From CANDOC01 sp965261725 (GTDB lineage Bacteria; Pseudomonadota; Gammaproteobacteria; Pseudomonadales; Endozoicomonadaceae): DNA of 64,000 nucleotides. The stretch lies in NCBI GenBank assembly GCA_965261725.1, contig CBDHDU010000012.1, forward strand, positions 1-64,000. Direction: 5' to 3'. How positions within the stretch are numbered: position 1 is the first letter of the stretch; every line of letters begins with the position of its first letter. Shown here one piece after another: positions 24,360-33,600 of the stretch. Both the position numbers and the translations under genes were made by a program. The notes under the pieces were generated by a model that had not been told where the DNA came from, searched no databases, and worked only from the letters and a program-made list of their open reading frames with translations.

Positions 24360-25508
24360 ATGATCGGCCTGAAAAACTGTGTGATTCACACCGGACTGGA
24401 AACACGACACGACCATTCTGTGCTGATCCAAAACGATCATATTAAAGCCATTCTTCCTGATAATGACGTTATAACTGATGATATTGACCACTGGTATGAT
24501 CTGAAAGGCGCCCACATAGCCCCCGGATTCATTGATCTGCAATTAAACGGTGGTGACGGCGTCATGCTAAACGGCGCTGCAAGTACAGAAACACTCGATA
24601 CTATGGAAAAAATGTGTTTCCGAACCGGCTGCACCCGGTTTCTGCCAACACTGATTACTACCAAAATTGACGAGATGCTGCAGACTTTCGAAGTTGTAAG
24701 ACAGTGGAAGCGCTCTAAAAAGAACAATCATTTTGGATTACATCTTGAAGGACCCTTCATTAATAAAAAATACAAAGGTGCTCACAGGCAGGATTTTATC
24801 GCTTCACCAACACCAGAGCTTCTGGCCACACTGACTAATAACAGCGATGTGATCAGTATGATTACACTGGCTCCGGAAGTCTGCCCGCCAGAAACGATTG
24901 AAATGCTGACTGATTCAGGTATTCATGTGTCTATCGGACACAGTGATGCTACCTGGGATCAGGCCTGTGACAGTTTTCGACACGGCGCCCGTTGTGTAAC
25001 GCATTTATTTAACCAGATGTCGCCATTACATCACCGGGAGCCGGGCGTTGTTGGCGCTGCGCTGGATACTCCGGGCATTCACGCCGGATTTATTGCTGAC
25101 GGCTATCACACAGCCTGGCCTGTATTCAGGCTAAGTCGACGTTTAATGCGAGAAAGATTGTTTCTGGTAACTGATGGCATGCCTCCCTCTGGCAGTGATA
25201 TGGACACATTTATTGTTCAAGGGCAGCCAGTCAGGGTCGAAGATGGGCGCTGCATTAATCCTGAAGGCAGGCTCTGTGGATCAGCATTAACTATGGTTCA
25301 AGCTGTTAAAAACTGTATCGAAAAAGGTGGCGTGGCACTTGATGAAGCACTGAGAATGGGTTCCCTGTACCCTGCAACAGCGCTGGGTGTAAATGGCCGC
25401 TATGGCACCCTGAAACCGGGTATGTGCGCTGATTTAACAGCATTTAATGACAATCTGGATATACTGATGACAATTCAGGAAGGACAGATAGTCCATAGTG
25501 ATCTTTGA
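24360..25508 (+). CDS. nagA: N-acetylglucosamine-6-phosphate deacetylase
   Basis: This amidohydrolase removes acetate from GlcNAc-6-phosphate to feed NagB. It has the substrate-binding segments APGFIDLQLNGGDGV and HLEGPFINKKYKGAH (metal-binding Glu), then VSIGHSDATWDQA and VTHLFNQMSPLHHREPG (metal-binding His). FLVTDGMPPSG carries the catalytic Asp. It is 382 aa, of normal length, cytosolic, and directly follows nagB by 5 bp. The second metal site may be absent as in E. coli NagA, since the early HxH motif is replaced by QLN. Confidence 0.97.
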   Translation: MIGLKNCVIHTGLETRHDHSVLIQNDHIKAILPDNDVITDDIDHWYDLKGAHIAPGFIDLQLNGGDGVMLNGAASTETLDTMEKMCFRTGCTRFLPTLITTKIDEMLQTFEVVRQWKRSKKNNHFGLHLEGPFINKKYKGAHRQDFIASPTPELLATLTNNSDVISMITLAPEVCPPETIEMLTDSGIHVSIGHSDATWDQACDSFRHGARCVTHLFNQMSPLHHREPGVVGAALDTPGIHAGFIADGYHTAWPVFRLSRRLMRERLFLVTDGMPPSGSDMDTFIVQGQPVRVEDGRCINPEGRLCGSALTMVQAVKNCIEKGGVALDEALRMGSLYPATALGVNGRYGTLKPGMCADLTAFNDNLDILMTIQEGQIVHSDL

Positions 25509-25565
25509 GCACTTTTGGTATAACCACGAGCTATATCAGGCTTGAGGGACTATGCTTTGTATATT

Positions 25566-26027
25566 ATGGGCATAAAATCTCCGATGCGTTATAGCATTGA
25601 CCTTGCGCAGAATCACAAGGTTTGTGAGTCGAATTACGAGAAACTGCTACACCTGCTCCCTCTGGATGCGGGCGAAAACTTTACCCTCAACATTTCTCTC
25701 AACAAGCACGAATTTCAGGTTTTATTTCATATTCGTGAACGCTGCCCTTATACAACACTGGTAGATATCAGCTTTCAGTCTGACTGGGGCGCGTGGATCG
25801 CGCCTCCGGAAATGCAGATACGCATTTATCATGATGTCAGGATGGCAGAAGTCGCCAATACAACAGGGCAGCGACAGCTGGCTCCTCGCTACAGCTACCC
25901 AAATACCAGCATGCACCAGCCAGACGAAAAGCAGCAACTTAATCAGTTTCTGTCAGATTGCCTTGATCTTTGCCGGAAAGGCGGCGAGATACTGGAAATA
26001 TCGCCCCTGCTGTTTGATGACGTGTAA
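25566..26027 (+). CDS. DUF1249 family protein (YqiB-like)
   Basis: This cytosolic protein of about 153 aa resembles E. coli YqiB. It begins YSIDLAQNHKVCESNYEKLL and continues with a beta-rich middle (FTLNISLNKHEFQVLFHIRE, YTTLVDISFQSDW) and IRIYHDVRMAEV, the family hallmark. The C-terminal NQFLSDCLDLCRKGG is also typical. Biochemical function of the family is unknown. Start at ATG 25566 is preferred over a TTG at 25542, although the ribosome site is weak; ATG 25584 is possible. It follows nagA by 57 bp and may be cotranscribed. It is followed by a terminator at 26087. Confidence 0.85.
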   Translation: MGIKSPMRYSIDLAQNHKVCESNYEKLLHLLPLDAGENFTLNISLNKHEFQVLFHIRERCPYTTLVDISFQSDWGAWIAPPEMQIRIYHDVRMAEVANTTGQRQLAPRYSYPNTSMHQPDEKQQLNQFLSDCLDLCRKGGEILEISPLLFDDV

Positions 26028-26086
26028 TTAACTGCATACCACCCGTTACAAGTACAACGCTTCCCTCTCCTTTTATTTATTCCATT

Positions 26087-26121
26087 AAAAACAGCACGTT
26101 AGTAAAAAACGGCTGTTTTTT
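26087..26121 (+). terminator. Terminator after the DUF1249 gene
   Basis: AAAAACAGC and GCTGTTTTT form a 9-bp stem with a further T, enclosing a 16-nt loop that can itself pair (ACGTTAGTAAAAAACG). Confidence 0.65.
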
Positions 26122-26238
26122 ATGAAAATTCGTTCCAGAACCGACGTTCTTTGTCCCGTTCTCGTCTTATTAGCCTCTCTGAGCCCCCTCTGCAGCTGCT
26201 AGATTTAATTATGAAGCAGTAACAAAGGCACGGAAGTT

Positions 26239-26418
26239 ATGGCCAGAGCAAGGATGTACCGCCATACGAGCAATAAGATGGATGCACTTTTGATGGAAGA
26301 TGAGGACCTGATAGGCAGAAAACAGCGGCAATCTGACGAGAGAGGCAAAAACAGACAGGACCGCACCATTCAGCAGGGAATCGACGAATATTTCGAATCA
26401 AACCGTAAAAGTCGCTGA
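26239..26418 (+). CDS. Small basic protein of 59 aa
   Basis: The ORF starts MARARMYRHTSNKMDALLME and ends IDEYFESNRKSR, rich in Arg, Gln, Asp and Glu, with no membrane segment. It fills part of the otherwise empty 440-bp gap after the DUF1249 gene. Its length, charge pattern and ending (RQDRTIQQGIDEYFESNR) recall short PA3496-type proteins of Pseudomonas and relatives, which I offer as a tentative similarity only. The ribosome site is weak (AAAGG at 14 bp). It is not a shadow of another gene. Confidence 0.55.
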   Translation: MARARMYRHTSNKMDALLMEDEDLIGRKQRQSDERGKNRQDRTIQQGIDEYFESNRKSR

Positions 26419-26469
26419 CATCACAATTATTAACTAATCAACCAGACACAAGACTCAAGGAGAGAGTGC

Positions 26470-27600
26470 GTGCCTATTTCAAGATCCGGTTCATCAACAG
26501 GTATTACCGATTCAGGTACGCTATCAGGCACCACTCCTACCGAGCATTCTTCTAGCCAACAGAAAGGCTCTCTCAACGGTTCGGATGTGTCACTCTCAGA
26601 ACCGACCAAACAACTACCAAAAACTGATGCCCACCCTTCTGCACTTCATGCAACAGCCAAACCCATACTTAGCCGGCGTGCAAAGGTTATAAAAGCCATA
26701 AAGTCATTATTTAATCGTTGTTTAAATGCATTGAAAGATAACTCTCTGACAAGAAGATTTGGCAGGCATAATACCGATACAGCAATGCCCTCTGTTCATT
26801 GGGGGAAAAATGACAGCGTAACAATCACAACTAATATCTCTGATCATGAAGAAGACATCCCAAAATCTGCCAGCAATGTAAAAATTGCACCACGCATGGC
26901 ATATGAAAAAGAAGAACCTGCTCTCCCTTTCAGTGGCAAAGTTGCTTTCAAAAAAGCTGCACCAGGCGATGAAGACGACTCAGTTGAACTACTCCGCAGT
27001 ACAGCCAGTGACTTAAAAGCCAAACAAGGCAAACGTGCAAAAGCCAGGGAAAAAGTCAAAGGTATTGCAGAGCTTACTAAAACTCATTACTTCGGAAGTG
27101 TTTATCCTAAAAAAGGGATGCCTGCAGAGTTATTATTAAAATATCAAAAACCAGCTTTAATCATTGTCAAAGGCTCTGAAGCAAACCCTGCAGGCCACGC
27201 TCTGCTAGGATTTGAATCACCTGAAGGAGAACGCTTTTATACACAAATAAACAATCTGCGTGGCTACCCGGAACATATGACTGAAGAGCAATGTGCAAAG
27301 TATATCGCTGTTGAGTCTGGCGGGGTTCTCCTTGAATACCGCCCCCCTTTTAAAGCATCATCCGATGAAGCGAAAGAAAATACCGAAAACATGCAGACCA
27401 AGATTAATGATTATGCCAAAGGCCGCTGGCAATGGAGCGGCACGCTCCACAATTGTTACAGTTATTGCCTGCATATTTTGAAAGCCGGGGGCTATGACAC
27501 CAATGATCTGGAAGGCTGGGGATTAGCACGCTTCCCCCTGACAGCTATTGATGTCGCCCAAAAAAAAACTCGTCAACAACCACCAGCCAGTCAAGTCTGA
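26470..27600 (+). CDS. Effector-like protein with possible papain/NlpC-type cysteine hydrolase domain
   Basis: It starts at GTG with a strong AAGGAG site. The first 60 residues are Ser/Thr/Gly-rich and disordered (SRSGSSTGITDSGTLSGTTP), as is common for secreted type III or IV effectors. A basic amphipathic region (RRAKVIKAIKSLFNRCLNAL) follows. The C-terminal ~170 residues form a compact domain with PAGHALLGFESPEGERFYTQ and WSGTLHNCYSYCLHILKAGG. A conserved-looking His before an NCYSYC cysteine resembles permuted NlpC/P60-like papain folds, but I cannot confirm family membership. The stop overlaps the convergent esterase gene by 10 bp. Host targeting is inferred. Confidence 0.7.
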   Translation: MPISRSGSSTGITDSGTLSGTTPTEHSSSQQKGSLNGSDVSLSEPTKQLPKTDAHPSALHATAKPILSRRAKVIKAIKSLFNRCLNALKDNSLTRRFGRHNTDTAMPSVHWGKNDSVTITTNISDHEEDIPKSASNVKIAPRMAYEKEEPALPFSGKVAFKKAAPGDEDDSVELLRSTASDLKAKQGKRAKAREKVKGIAELTKTHYFGSVYPKKGMPAELLLKYQKPALIIVKGSEANPAGHALLGFESPEGERFYTQINNLRGYPEHMTEEQCAKYIAVESGGVLLEYRPPFKASSDEAKENTENMQTKINDYAKGRWQWSGTLHNCYSYCLHILKAGGYDTNDLEGWGLARFPLTAIDVAQKKTRQQPPASQV

Positions 27601-28349
27601 AGGAATTGCTCGATAACTTTCAATACTACCGCCGGCTTTTCGGCATGCAGCCAATGCCCGGTATTATTCACCGTCATGACTTTTGCATCAGGGAATCGTC
27701 GTAGAATCCCCTCACGGTGTTCCATCGTTATATAATCTGACAACTCCCCCCGAACAAATAACGCTTTCCCAGCCCAAACTTTATCAGTGACTGACTGCAC
27801 AATATTCTGATAAGACTGATAAATGCCCTGCAGGTTTATTCTCCAGCGAAAGTTTTGCTCACTTTTAACCAGATTTTTTAACAGGAACTGTCTGACGGGT
27901 AATTCTTCCACAAACTGCGATAAAATATTTTCTGCTTCAACCCGGCTTTTCAGATTTTCAGGTTCTATTGCCCGTAACCCCTGAAAGACATTGCCATGCC
28001 GGTCACCATAAGCGACAGGCGCAATATCCAATACAACCAATGCAGCTATACGCTCAGGTGCATCCAGCACCACCTGCATTGCTACTTTTCCTCCCATCGA
28101 GTGCCCGATCATCACAACCTGCTGCAGATCGTTTTCTGCTAAATAGGCAATTACATCGGCGGCCATTAACTGATAGTCCATGGTATCAGCATGGGGAGAT
28201 CGTCCATGGTTCCGCAAGTCCAGCGTATGAACCTGATAATGCTCCGCCAGCTTGCGGCTTAATACCCCAAGATTCTCCAGAGAACCAAATAAACCATGCA
28301 GCATTACCAATGGCTGACCTTCGCCTTTGACCTGCCCATATAAATTCAC
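27591..28349 (-). CDS. Alpha/beta fold hydrolase, YbfF-type esterase
   Basis: A compact 252-aa cytosolic alpha/beta hydrolase. Oxyanion region PLVMLHGLFGSLENLGVLSR and the segment TLDLRNHGRSPH are typical of YbfF-like acyl-CoA/short-chain esterases. The nucleophile is in MIGHSMGGKVAMQ. The catalytic His is in TVNNTGHWLHAEKP. Length and motif spacing match the family. It is monocistronic and convergent with the effector-like gene, sharing 10 bp at the 3' ends. The natural substrate is unknown. Confidence 0.93.
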   Translation of the reverse strand: MNLYGQVKGEGQPLVMLHGLFGSLENLGVLSRKLAEHYQVHTLDLRNHGRSPHADTMDYQLMAADVIAYLAENDLQQVVMIGHSMGGKVAMQVVLDAPERIAALVVLDIAPVAYGDRHGNVFQGLRAIEPENLKSRVEAENILSQFVEELPVRQFLLKNLVKSEQNFRWRINLQGIYQSYQNIVQSVTDKVWAGKALFVRGELSDYITMEHREGILRRFPDAKVMTVNNTGHWLHAEKPAVVLKVIEQFLQT

Positions 28350-28757
28350 TGTATTTCAACCTTTTTCATATTTTTTCACTGTGAGAATAGCATCGGCCAG
28401 CATCTCTTTCACTACTCGAAATACTAAAAACAAGCCCATCAACACACGGACAACCCCTTACCAAAATAAGCACAAATCACCACTCTTAGCGGCAAACCCC
28501 TGATTACGATTACAGAAATGAAGCGGCAGTATGTATTCATCGGAACCTCGCGTATTTGCTTTGGCGACGACTGAGAGTCAATACGCGATGTATAAAAGTA
28601 TAGAAATCTACAGAGCTTCGGATCATATGCCAGTGACAGAAAGGCTCGAAACATAACGTTACGCCTCATCTGCCCCTTGCTTACAGTTCAACCTCCGTTT
28701 CTGTCCTTTTGCTCCTCACATCCAAACCATTTTTACAACAACTTTTGGAGTTTTCAG
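28350..28757. other. Gene-free 400-bp region with inverted repeat
   Basis: No convincing ORF is present; the 76-aa minus frame at 28439-28669 has no family features. It holds a 9-bp inverted repeat TCGCGTATT/AATACGCGA at 28548-28556 and 28580-28588, which could be a structured leader element or operator of the following symporter. Confidence 0.5.
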
Positions 28758-30047
28758 ATGACAGCCAGCACCTCGACATCAAGCAACTCTCTCTGGGCCA
28801 AATGGCGCGGGCTTGAGCTCTGGACCAAAATTCTGCTGGGCATGATCGCCGGCCTTGCCGCCGGTGCACTAATGGGTGAAGGCGCCCTGATCTTCAAACC
28901 GCTGGGAAGTTTGTTTGTTAACGCGATCAAGATGCTGATCGTCCCTCTGGTTTTCTGCTCCCTGATCGTCGGCATCACGTCTATGGAAGACAGCCGCAAA
29001 ATGGGACGCATTGGCCTTAAATCCCTGATTATTTATCTTTCTACTACCGCGGTTGCAATCTCTATCGGTCTGGCACTGGGTCATTTCCTGGCACCGGGTG
29101 AAGGCATGAACCTGATTGCCAATACCGATCAGGCGGCTAAAGAAGCACCGACACTGGTGCAGACCATTATCGGACTGATTCCGTCTAACCCGGTAGAAGC
29201 CCTGGCTTCCGGTAATATTCTTCAGATCATTGTTTTTGCTGTCGCTCTGGGTCTGTCCCTGAATATGATCGGCGAAAAAGGCAAGCCTGCGGTTGCCCTG
29301 TTTGAAAGCCTGAGTGAAGCCATGTATAAGCTGACCGGCATCATCATGGGCTTTGCTCCAATTGGTGTATTTGGTCTGATGGCATGGGTTGCCGGTAGTT
29401 ATGGTCTGGATGTCCTGATGCCGCTGATTAAAGTAGTCGCTGCCGTATACCTTGGCTGTGCACTGCATATTTACGGCTTCTACTCCTTCATGCTGTCTGC
29501 ATTTGGCCGCCTGAACCCAATGAAGTTCTTCCGTGGCATTCGTTCTGCTCAAAGTATTGCATTCACTACTTCCAGCAGTGCCGGTAGCCTGCCTGCCAGC
29601 CTGAGCAGTGCCCAGAACAATCTGGGTGTTTCTAAAGGCATTTCCAGCTTTGTACTGCCACTGGGTGCGACCATTAACATGGATGGTACCGCACTGTACC
29701 AGGGTGTGACTGCGCTGTTTGTTGCTCAGGCATTCGGTATTGATCTGGCTATGTCTGACTACATGACCATCATCATTACCGCCACACTCGCTTCTGTTGG
29801 TACTGCGGGCGTTCCGGGTGCGGGTCTGATCATGTTGAGCCTGGTACTGACTACCGTTGGTCTGCCAATGGAAGGTGTTGCCCTGATTGCCGGTATCGAC
29901 CGTGTACTGGATATGGCACGTACCATGGTTAACGTCAGTGGTGACCTGATGGTAACAACCGTTGTAGGTCGCAGTGAAAACGAAATTGATCTGGATACTT
30001 ACAACTCTGACACCGTAATTTCTGTTGCTACTAAAGAAGCAGCCTGA
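28758..30047 (+). CDS. Dicarboxylate/amino acid:cation symporter (DAACS family)
   Basis: This inner-membrane secondary transporter is of the GltP/DctA/GltT type, for glutamate/aspartate or C4-dicarboxylates with H+ or Na+. Visible features include LWTKILLGMIAGLAAGALMG, NAIKMLIVPLVFCSLIVGIT, the substrate loop FTTSSSAGSLPASL, and the transport signature LPLGATINMDGTALYQGV followed by SVGTAGVPGAGLIML (HP2). The start at 28758 has a TTGGAG ribosome site 7 bp upstream; the longer frame adds 27 non-conserved residues. Codon use is strongly biased, suggesting high expression. Substrate (glutamate versus dicarboxylate) is not resolved. Confidence 0.94.
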   Translation: MTASTSTSSNSLWAKWRGLELWTKILLGMIAGLAAGALMGEGALIFKPLGSLFVNAIKMLIVPLVFCSLIVGITSMEDSRKMGRIGLKSLIIYLSTTAVAISIGLALGHFLAPGEGMNLIANTDQAAKEAPTLVQTIIGLIPSNPVEALASGNILQIIVFAVALGLSLNMIGEKGKPAVALFESLSEAMYKLTGIIMGFAPIGVFGLMAWVAGSYGLDVLMPLIKVVAAVYLGCALHIYGFYSFMLSAFGRLNPMKFFRGIRSAQSIAFTTSSSAGSLPASLSSAQNNLGVSKGISSFVLPLGATINMDGTALYQGVTALFVAQAFGIDLAMSDYMTIIITATLASVGTAGVPGAGLIMLSLVLTTVGLPMEGVALIAGIDRVLDMARTMVNVSGDLMVTTVVGRSENEIDLDTYNSDTVISVATKEAA

Positions 30048-30081
30048 TAGCTCGGTTATAGTTCGGTGATCGCCCGGTTAT

Positions 30082-30105
30082 AGTGCGCATAGCAATATGC
30101 GCACT
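30082..30105 (+). terminator. Hairpin downstream of the DAACS symporter
   Basis: AGTGCGCATA-gcaa-TATGCGCACT is a perfect 10-bp stem with a GCAA tetraloop, 35 bp past the stop. Only a weak pyrimidine run (CCTTCCCTTCTT) follows, so termination efficiency is uncertain. Confidence 0.6.
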
Positions 30106-30180
30106 ACCTTCCCTTCTTAAACCTCTCCCCAACTCCGGTTATTTTCGATATTCTGCTCACAGTTTCGCATTCTGGTGACT

Positions 30181-30660
30181 ATGACCATGCCGACAGAAAT
30201 CGAGTGTAAGTTTCTTGTATCCGGAAATTATCAGTCTTCGGTACAAAGCAGCCTGCGTATTACCCAGGGGTATCTGAACTCCAACCCGGAACGTACCGTC
30301 AGAGTAAGAATTAAAGGCGACAAAGGATTTATGACCATCAAAGGTCAGAGTGATATCAGTGGTACAACCCGCTTTGAATGGGAAAAGGAAATCTCAGTCG
30401 ACGATGTTCAGGCATTACTACCACTCTGTGAACCAGGCGTTATTGATAAAACCCGGCACCTGATTCCCTGCGGACAGCATACTTATGAAGTTGATGAATT
30501 TCATGGTGACAATCAGGGGCTTATCGTTGCAGAAATAGAATTATCCGATGCTGAGGAAGCTTTTGAAAAACCTGACTGGCTGGGAGAAGAGGTGACAGGC
30601 CGCCCTGAATATTACAATTCCAGCCTGTCCTCTAATCCGTTTATAAACTGGCCGCTCTAG
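30181..30660 (+). CDS. CYTH domain protein (triphosphate tunnel enzyme)
   Basis: This protein of about 158 aa is made of a single CYTH domain. It opens TEIECKFLV, the EXEXK-type metal and phosphate signature. It has basic tunnel residues (RTVRVRIKGDKGFMTIKG), EWEKEIS, and DKTRHLIPCGQHTYEVDEFH with GLIVAEIELSD. It ends GRPEYYNSSLSSNPF, as in many bacterial CYTH proteins. Members hydrolyse inorganic triphosphate or act as class IV adenylate cyclases; activity here is unassigned. ATG 30181 or 30187 are both possible starts. It is convergent with mscK. Confidence 0.93.
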   Translation: MTMPTEIECKFLVSGNYQSSVQSSLRITQGYLNSNPERTVRVRIKGDKGFMTIKGQSDISGTTRFEWEKEISVDDVQALLPLCEPGVIDKTRHLIPCGQHTYEVDEFHGDNQGLIVAEIELSDAEEAFEKPDWLGEEVTGRPEYYNSSLSSNPFINWPL

Positions 30661-30676
30661 GTTCTGTTAACATAAG

Positions 30677-33600
30677 TTATTCGGTTGCAGGCTTCCTGTG
30701 TCGTCCAATCGCATCCTTAGGCGACAGCGCATGATGCAGATGAATATCCTGCTGGGTATGAGCGATTTTGATGCCGTGCTCATCAAACAGCTCTTTGGCC
30801 CGGTTATTGGCAGCATTCCTACCGGGGAAACGATCATCAACATGGTTGACGAAAATCCGTAACTCCCATACCTGCGCACTTTCACTGTATTCGATGAAAT
30901 AAACTTCCGGCGGTGGTTCTTTCAGCACATAATCCGCTTCTCTGGCCGCCTGAAACAGAAGTCGTCTGACAAGCTCTGCATCACTTCCATGCTCCACACC
31001 AAACCAGAGAATAACCCGCACCACATTATTACTTAAGGACCAGTTCACCAGCTGATCTGTAACCAGCGTTTTATTAGGGATTATTATCTCTTTTTTATCC
31101 CAATCCAAAATAGTTGTTGCTCGAATACGAATTCGGGTGACCTCACCTGTTAACTCTCCTTCACCAATAGTGATGGTGTCGCCTATACGCAGGGGTCTTT
31201 CAAACAGAATAATCAAACCAGAAACAAAGTTGGCAAATATTTCCTGTAGCCCAATACCAATACCCACACCGATTGCTGCTACTAGCCATTGCAGTTTATC
31301 CCAGCTAACACCAAGAACCGAAAGCCCGAAAACAATCCCCAAGCCAACGGCACTGTAGCTGGTCACTTTACCAATGGCATAAGCTGCACCGGGCTGTAAA
31401 TCCAAGCGCGAAAGCAGCAGCATTTCCAGCAAACCCGGTAGATTTCGGGACAGCGTTAGCGCAGAAAGCATAACTAATACAGCCAGCAGCACATTGCCCA
31501 ATACAATTGGCACAGCACTGCCTTCACCACTGACTTCTACCAGCGTTACACCACGAAGATACTGGAACAAGGGGAACTGATCATGCCAGACAACATAAAG
31601 TGCTAACACCAGAGCAACCAGCAGCAAACCATTTGCCAGACTTCTTGCCTGGTGGTTGACGGTTACAACATCCATTAAGCTCTCACTGCCACTGTCAGGT
31701 GTTTCTCCGTCCTGACTTTTCCCCTGAGCACGCGCATGCATTAAGCGTCTTGTTGCCAGTCGCAGTCCACGGTTAATCAAACCATGTATTAATAGCAGTG
31801 CCGCTGCCGCAATCAGGCTCGCAACTAACTGTGACTGTAGCTGCAATGCCGTAAAGTAATACCCCTGCAATACAAGAATAATCTGCACAGCAGGCAGTAA
31901 TAGTAAAATGCCCCCCAGAACCCAGTGAGCCATGCGTGAAGATAAAAGATGTCCACCCGCATTCAGCAAGCGATAAATAAACACACATTCAAATAGCGAT
32001 GTGACCAGCAGAACAACTTCACCAATTGCATCCTGCCCAAGATTGACATGGTAGTTAGAGCTAAACCCCAACATCAGGCTGCTGATTAACATGACAGTCA
32101 TCAGACTCCGCACATACCTCCGGCAACGACGGCAACCATCCAGTGACCAGCGGAAATGATTAATACCCACCCCTCTGGGTCTCATCAAGCGACTGGCTAG
32201 AGCAAAAACAAACCAGATAAGGGAAGTACTAACCAGTGTCTGAGCTAATGCCCGTGCTCCGGCCTGACCATGAGGTAGTTCCAGTATCCATCCGGAAACA
32301 CCCAGCGCCAGCGGAAAAGGAAGGACGATCAAAACATCAATTAATAGTGCTCTCGGTGTCGTCAGCAGGTTATCAATACTAACTTTTCCTGCTCTGTCGT
32401 TTAACTCATCCTGCAGGTGCTGCATGCCTGAACGACGGGAAAAAACTATTCCTGCCAGCCCGAAGATTATCAATATAAACCAGACCTGCTCCCCGATACG
32501 CTGCCCCATTGTCTGCAGCCAGCTATTCCATGGCATGGATTGCATTTGATCAAACAGTCTTTCGGGTAGTTGAGTTAACCATTGCAGATCAATCCGGGGG
32601 TTACTGGCAACCAGAAACAGCCGCTCATGCAACTTGCTAGACAAGATTGCACTGCGTTCCGCCAGCGCACGCTGGTTAGCTGTCAGGCTGACACCCACTG
32701 CAACCAGATTGTCCAGCTCTGTACTCAGCTTATCCAGCAACGTAATGCGGTTCTGAAGAATCTTTTCCAGTGCCGCCCGCCCTCTTCGGCTCAACTTTTC
32801 ATCAGTATCTTTCTTGCGTTGCTTTATCCAGCTATCCGGACGTTCCAGTTCCTGCCTTTGCTGGCTGAACAGATATTGTTGAAGTTTAAGGTCTGCTACG
32901 AGTTTATTAAGCGCCGGATCAACAACAAGTTCGGGCAATGCCTGTTTTTGTTGCCTTAACAGGCGAGCCACCAGCTGACTATTTCCCAGCGTCATTAACT
33001 GATGTTCAACTTCATGATCAACTGCCTGCAGGCGATGGAGCTGTTGTTTAACAGTACTATTACGACGAGTCCACTCATTAAGCTGATCATTAAGCGACAG
33101 TAGTCTCTGACTAAGTTCTACATTGGTATCAGACTCTTCACGAACCAAAAGACTTTGATCGTAGATAACAGAAGTATCCGTTGTAGTTGCGGCTACCGCT
33201 TCCCGGTCAGCACGGCGTTTTTCACTTAGCAGCGCTTCGATCACTTCCTGCTCAGCGTCGTAACGCAGCAACTGCTTCTCTGCTAATTGCTGTTCAAGCG
33301 TTAGGCGTTCAATCAGTTGAGGATGCCCCTGCAACTCAAAATTCAAACGGGTGACACGCGCCTGCAGCAGGCTGATTTCAGACAAAATGACACTGCGTTG
33401 CTGATCTTTGAGTGCATCCCCACCCGTTTCAGACCCAAGTTGAGCGACCTGGGTCGTCAACTTCTTTTCCCGTTCTTTTCCTGATGATACTTCTGCACGA
33501 ATTGTTTCCGGACGAGCCCGCTCCAGCAATAACCGATCACTGGCACTATTCAGCTTGCCTTGCCATTCCTCTTCAACCTGTTGAAGGTCTCCCAATAATT

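Noticed and set aside
28439..28669. 76-aa minus ORF upstream of DAACS
   Set aside because: No ribosome site, no homology-like motif, and it covers the inverted repeat of the leader.
28869..29552. 227-aa minus-strand ORF inside the DAACS symporter
   Set aside because: Antisense shadow of a strongly codon-biased gene; Gln/His-rich composition without family features.
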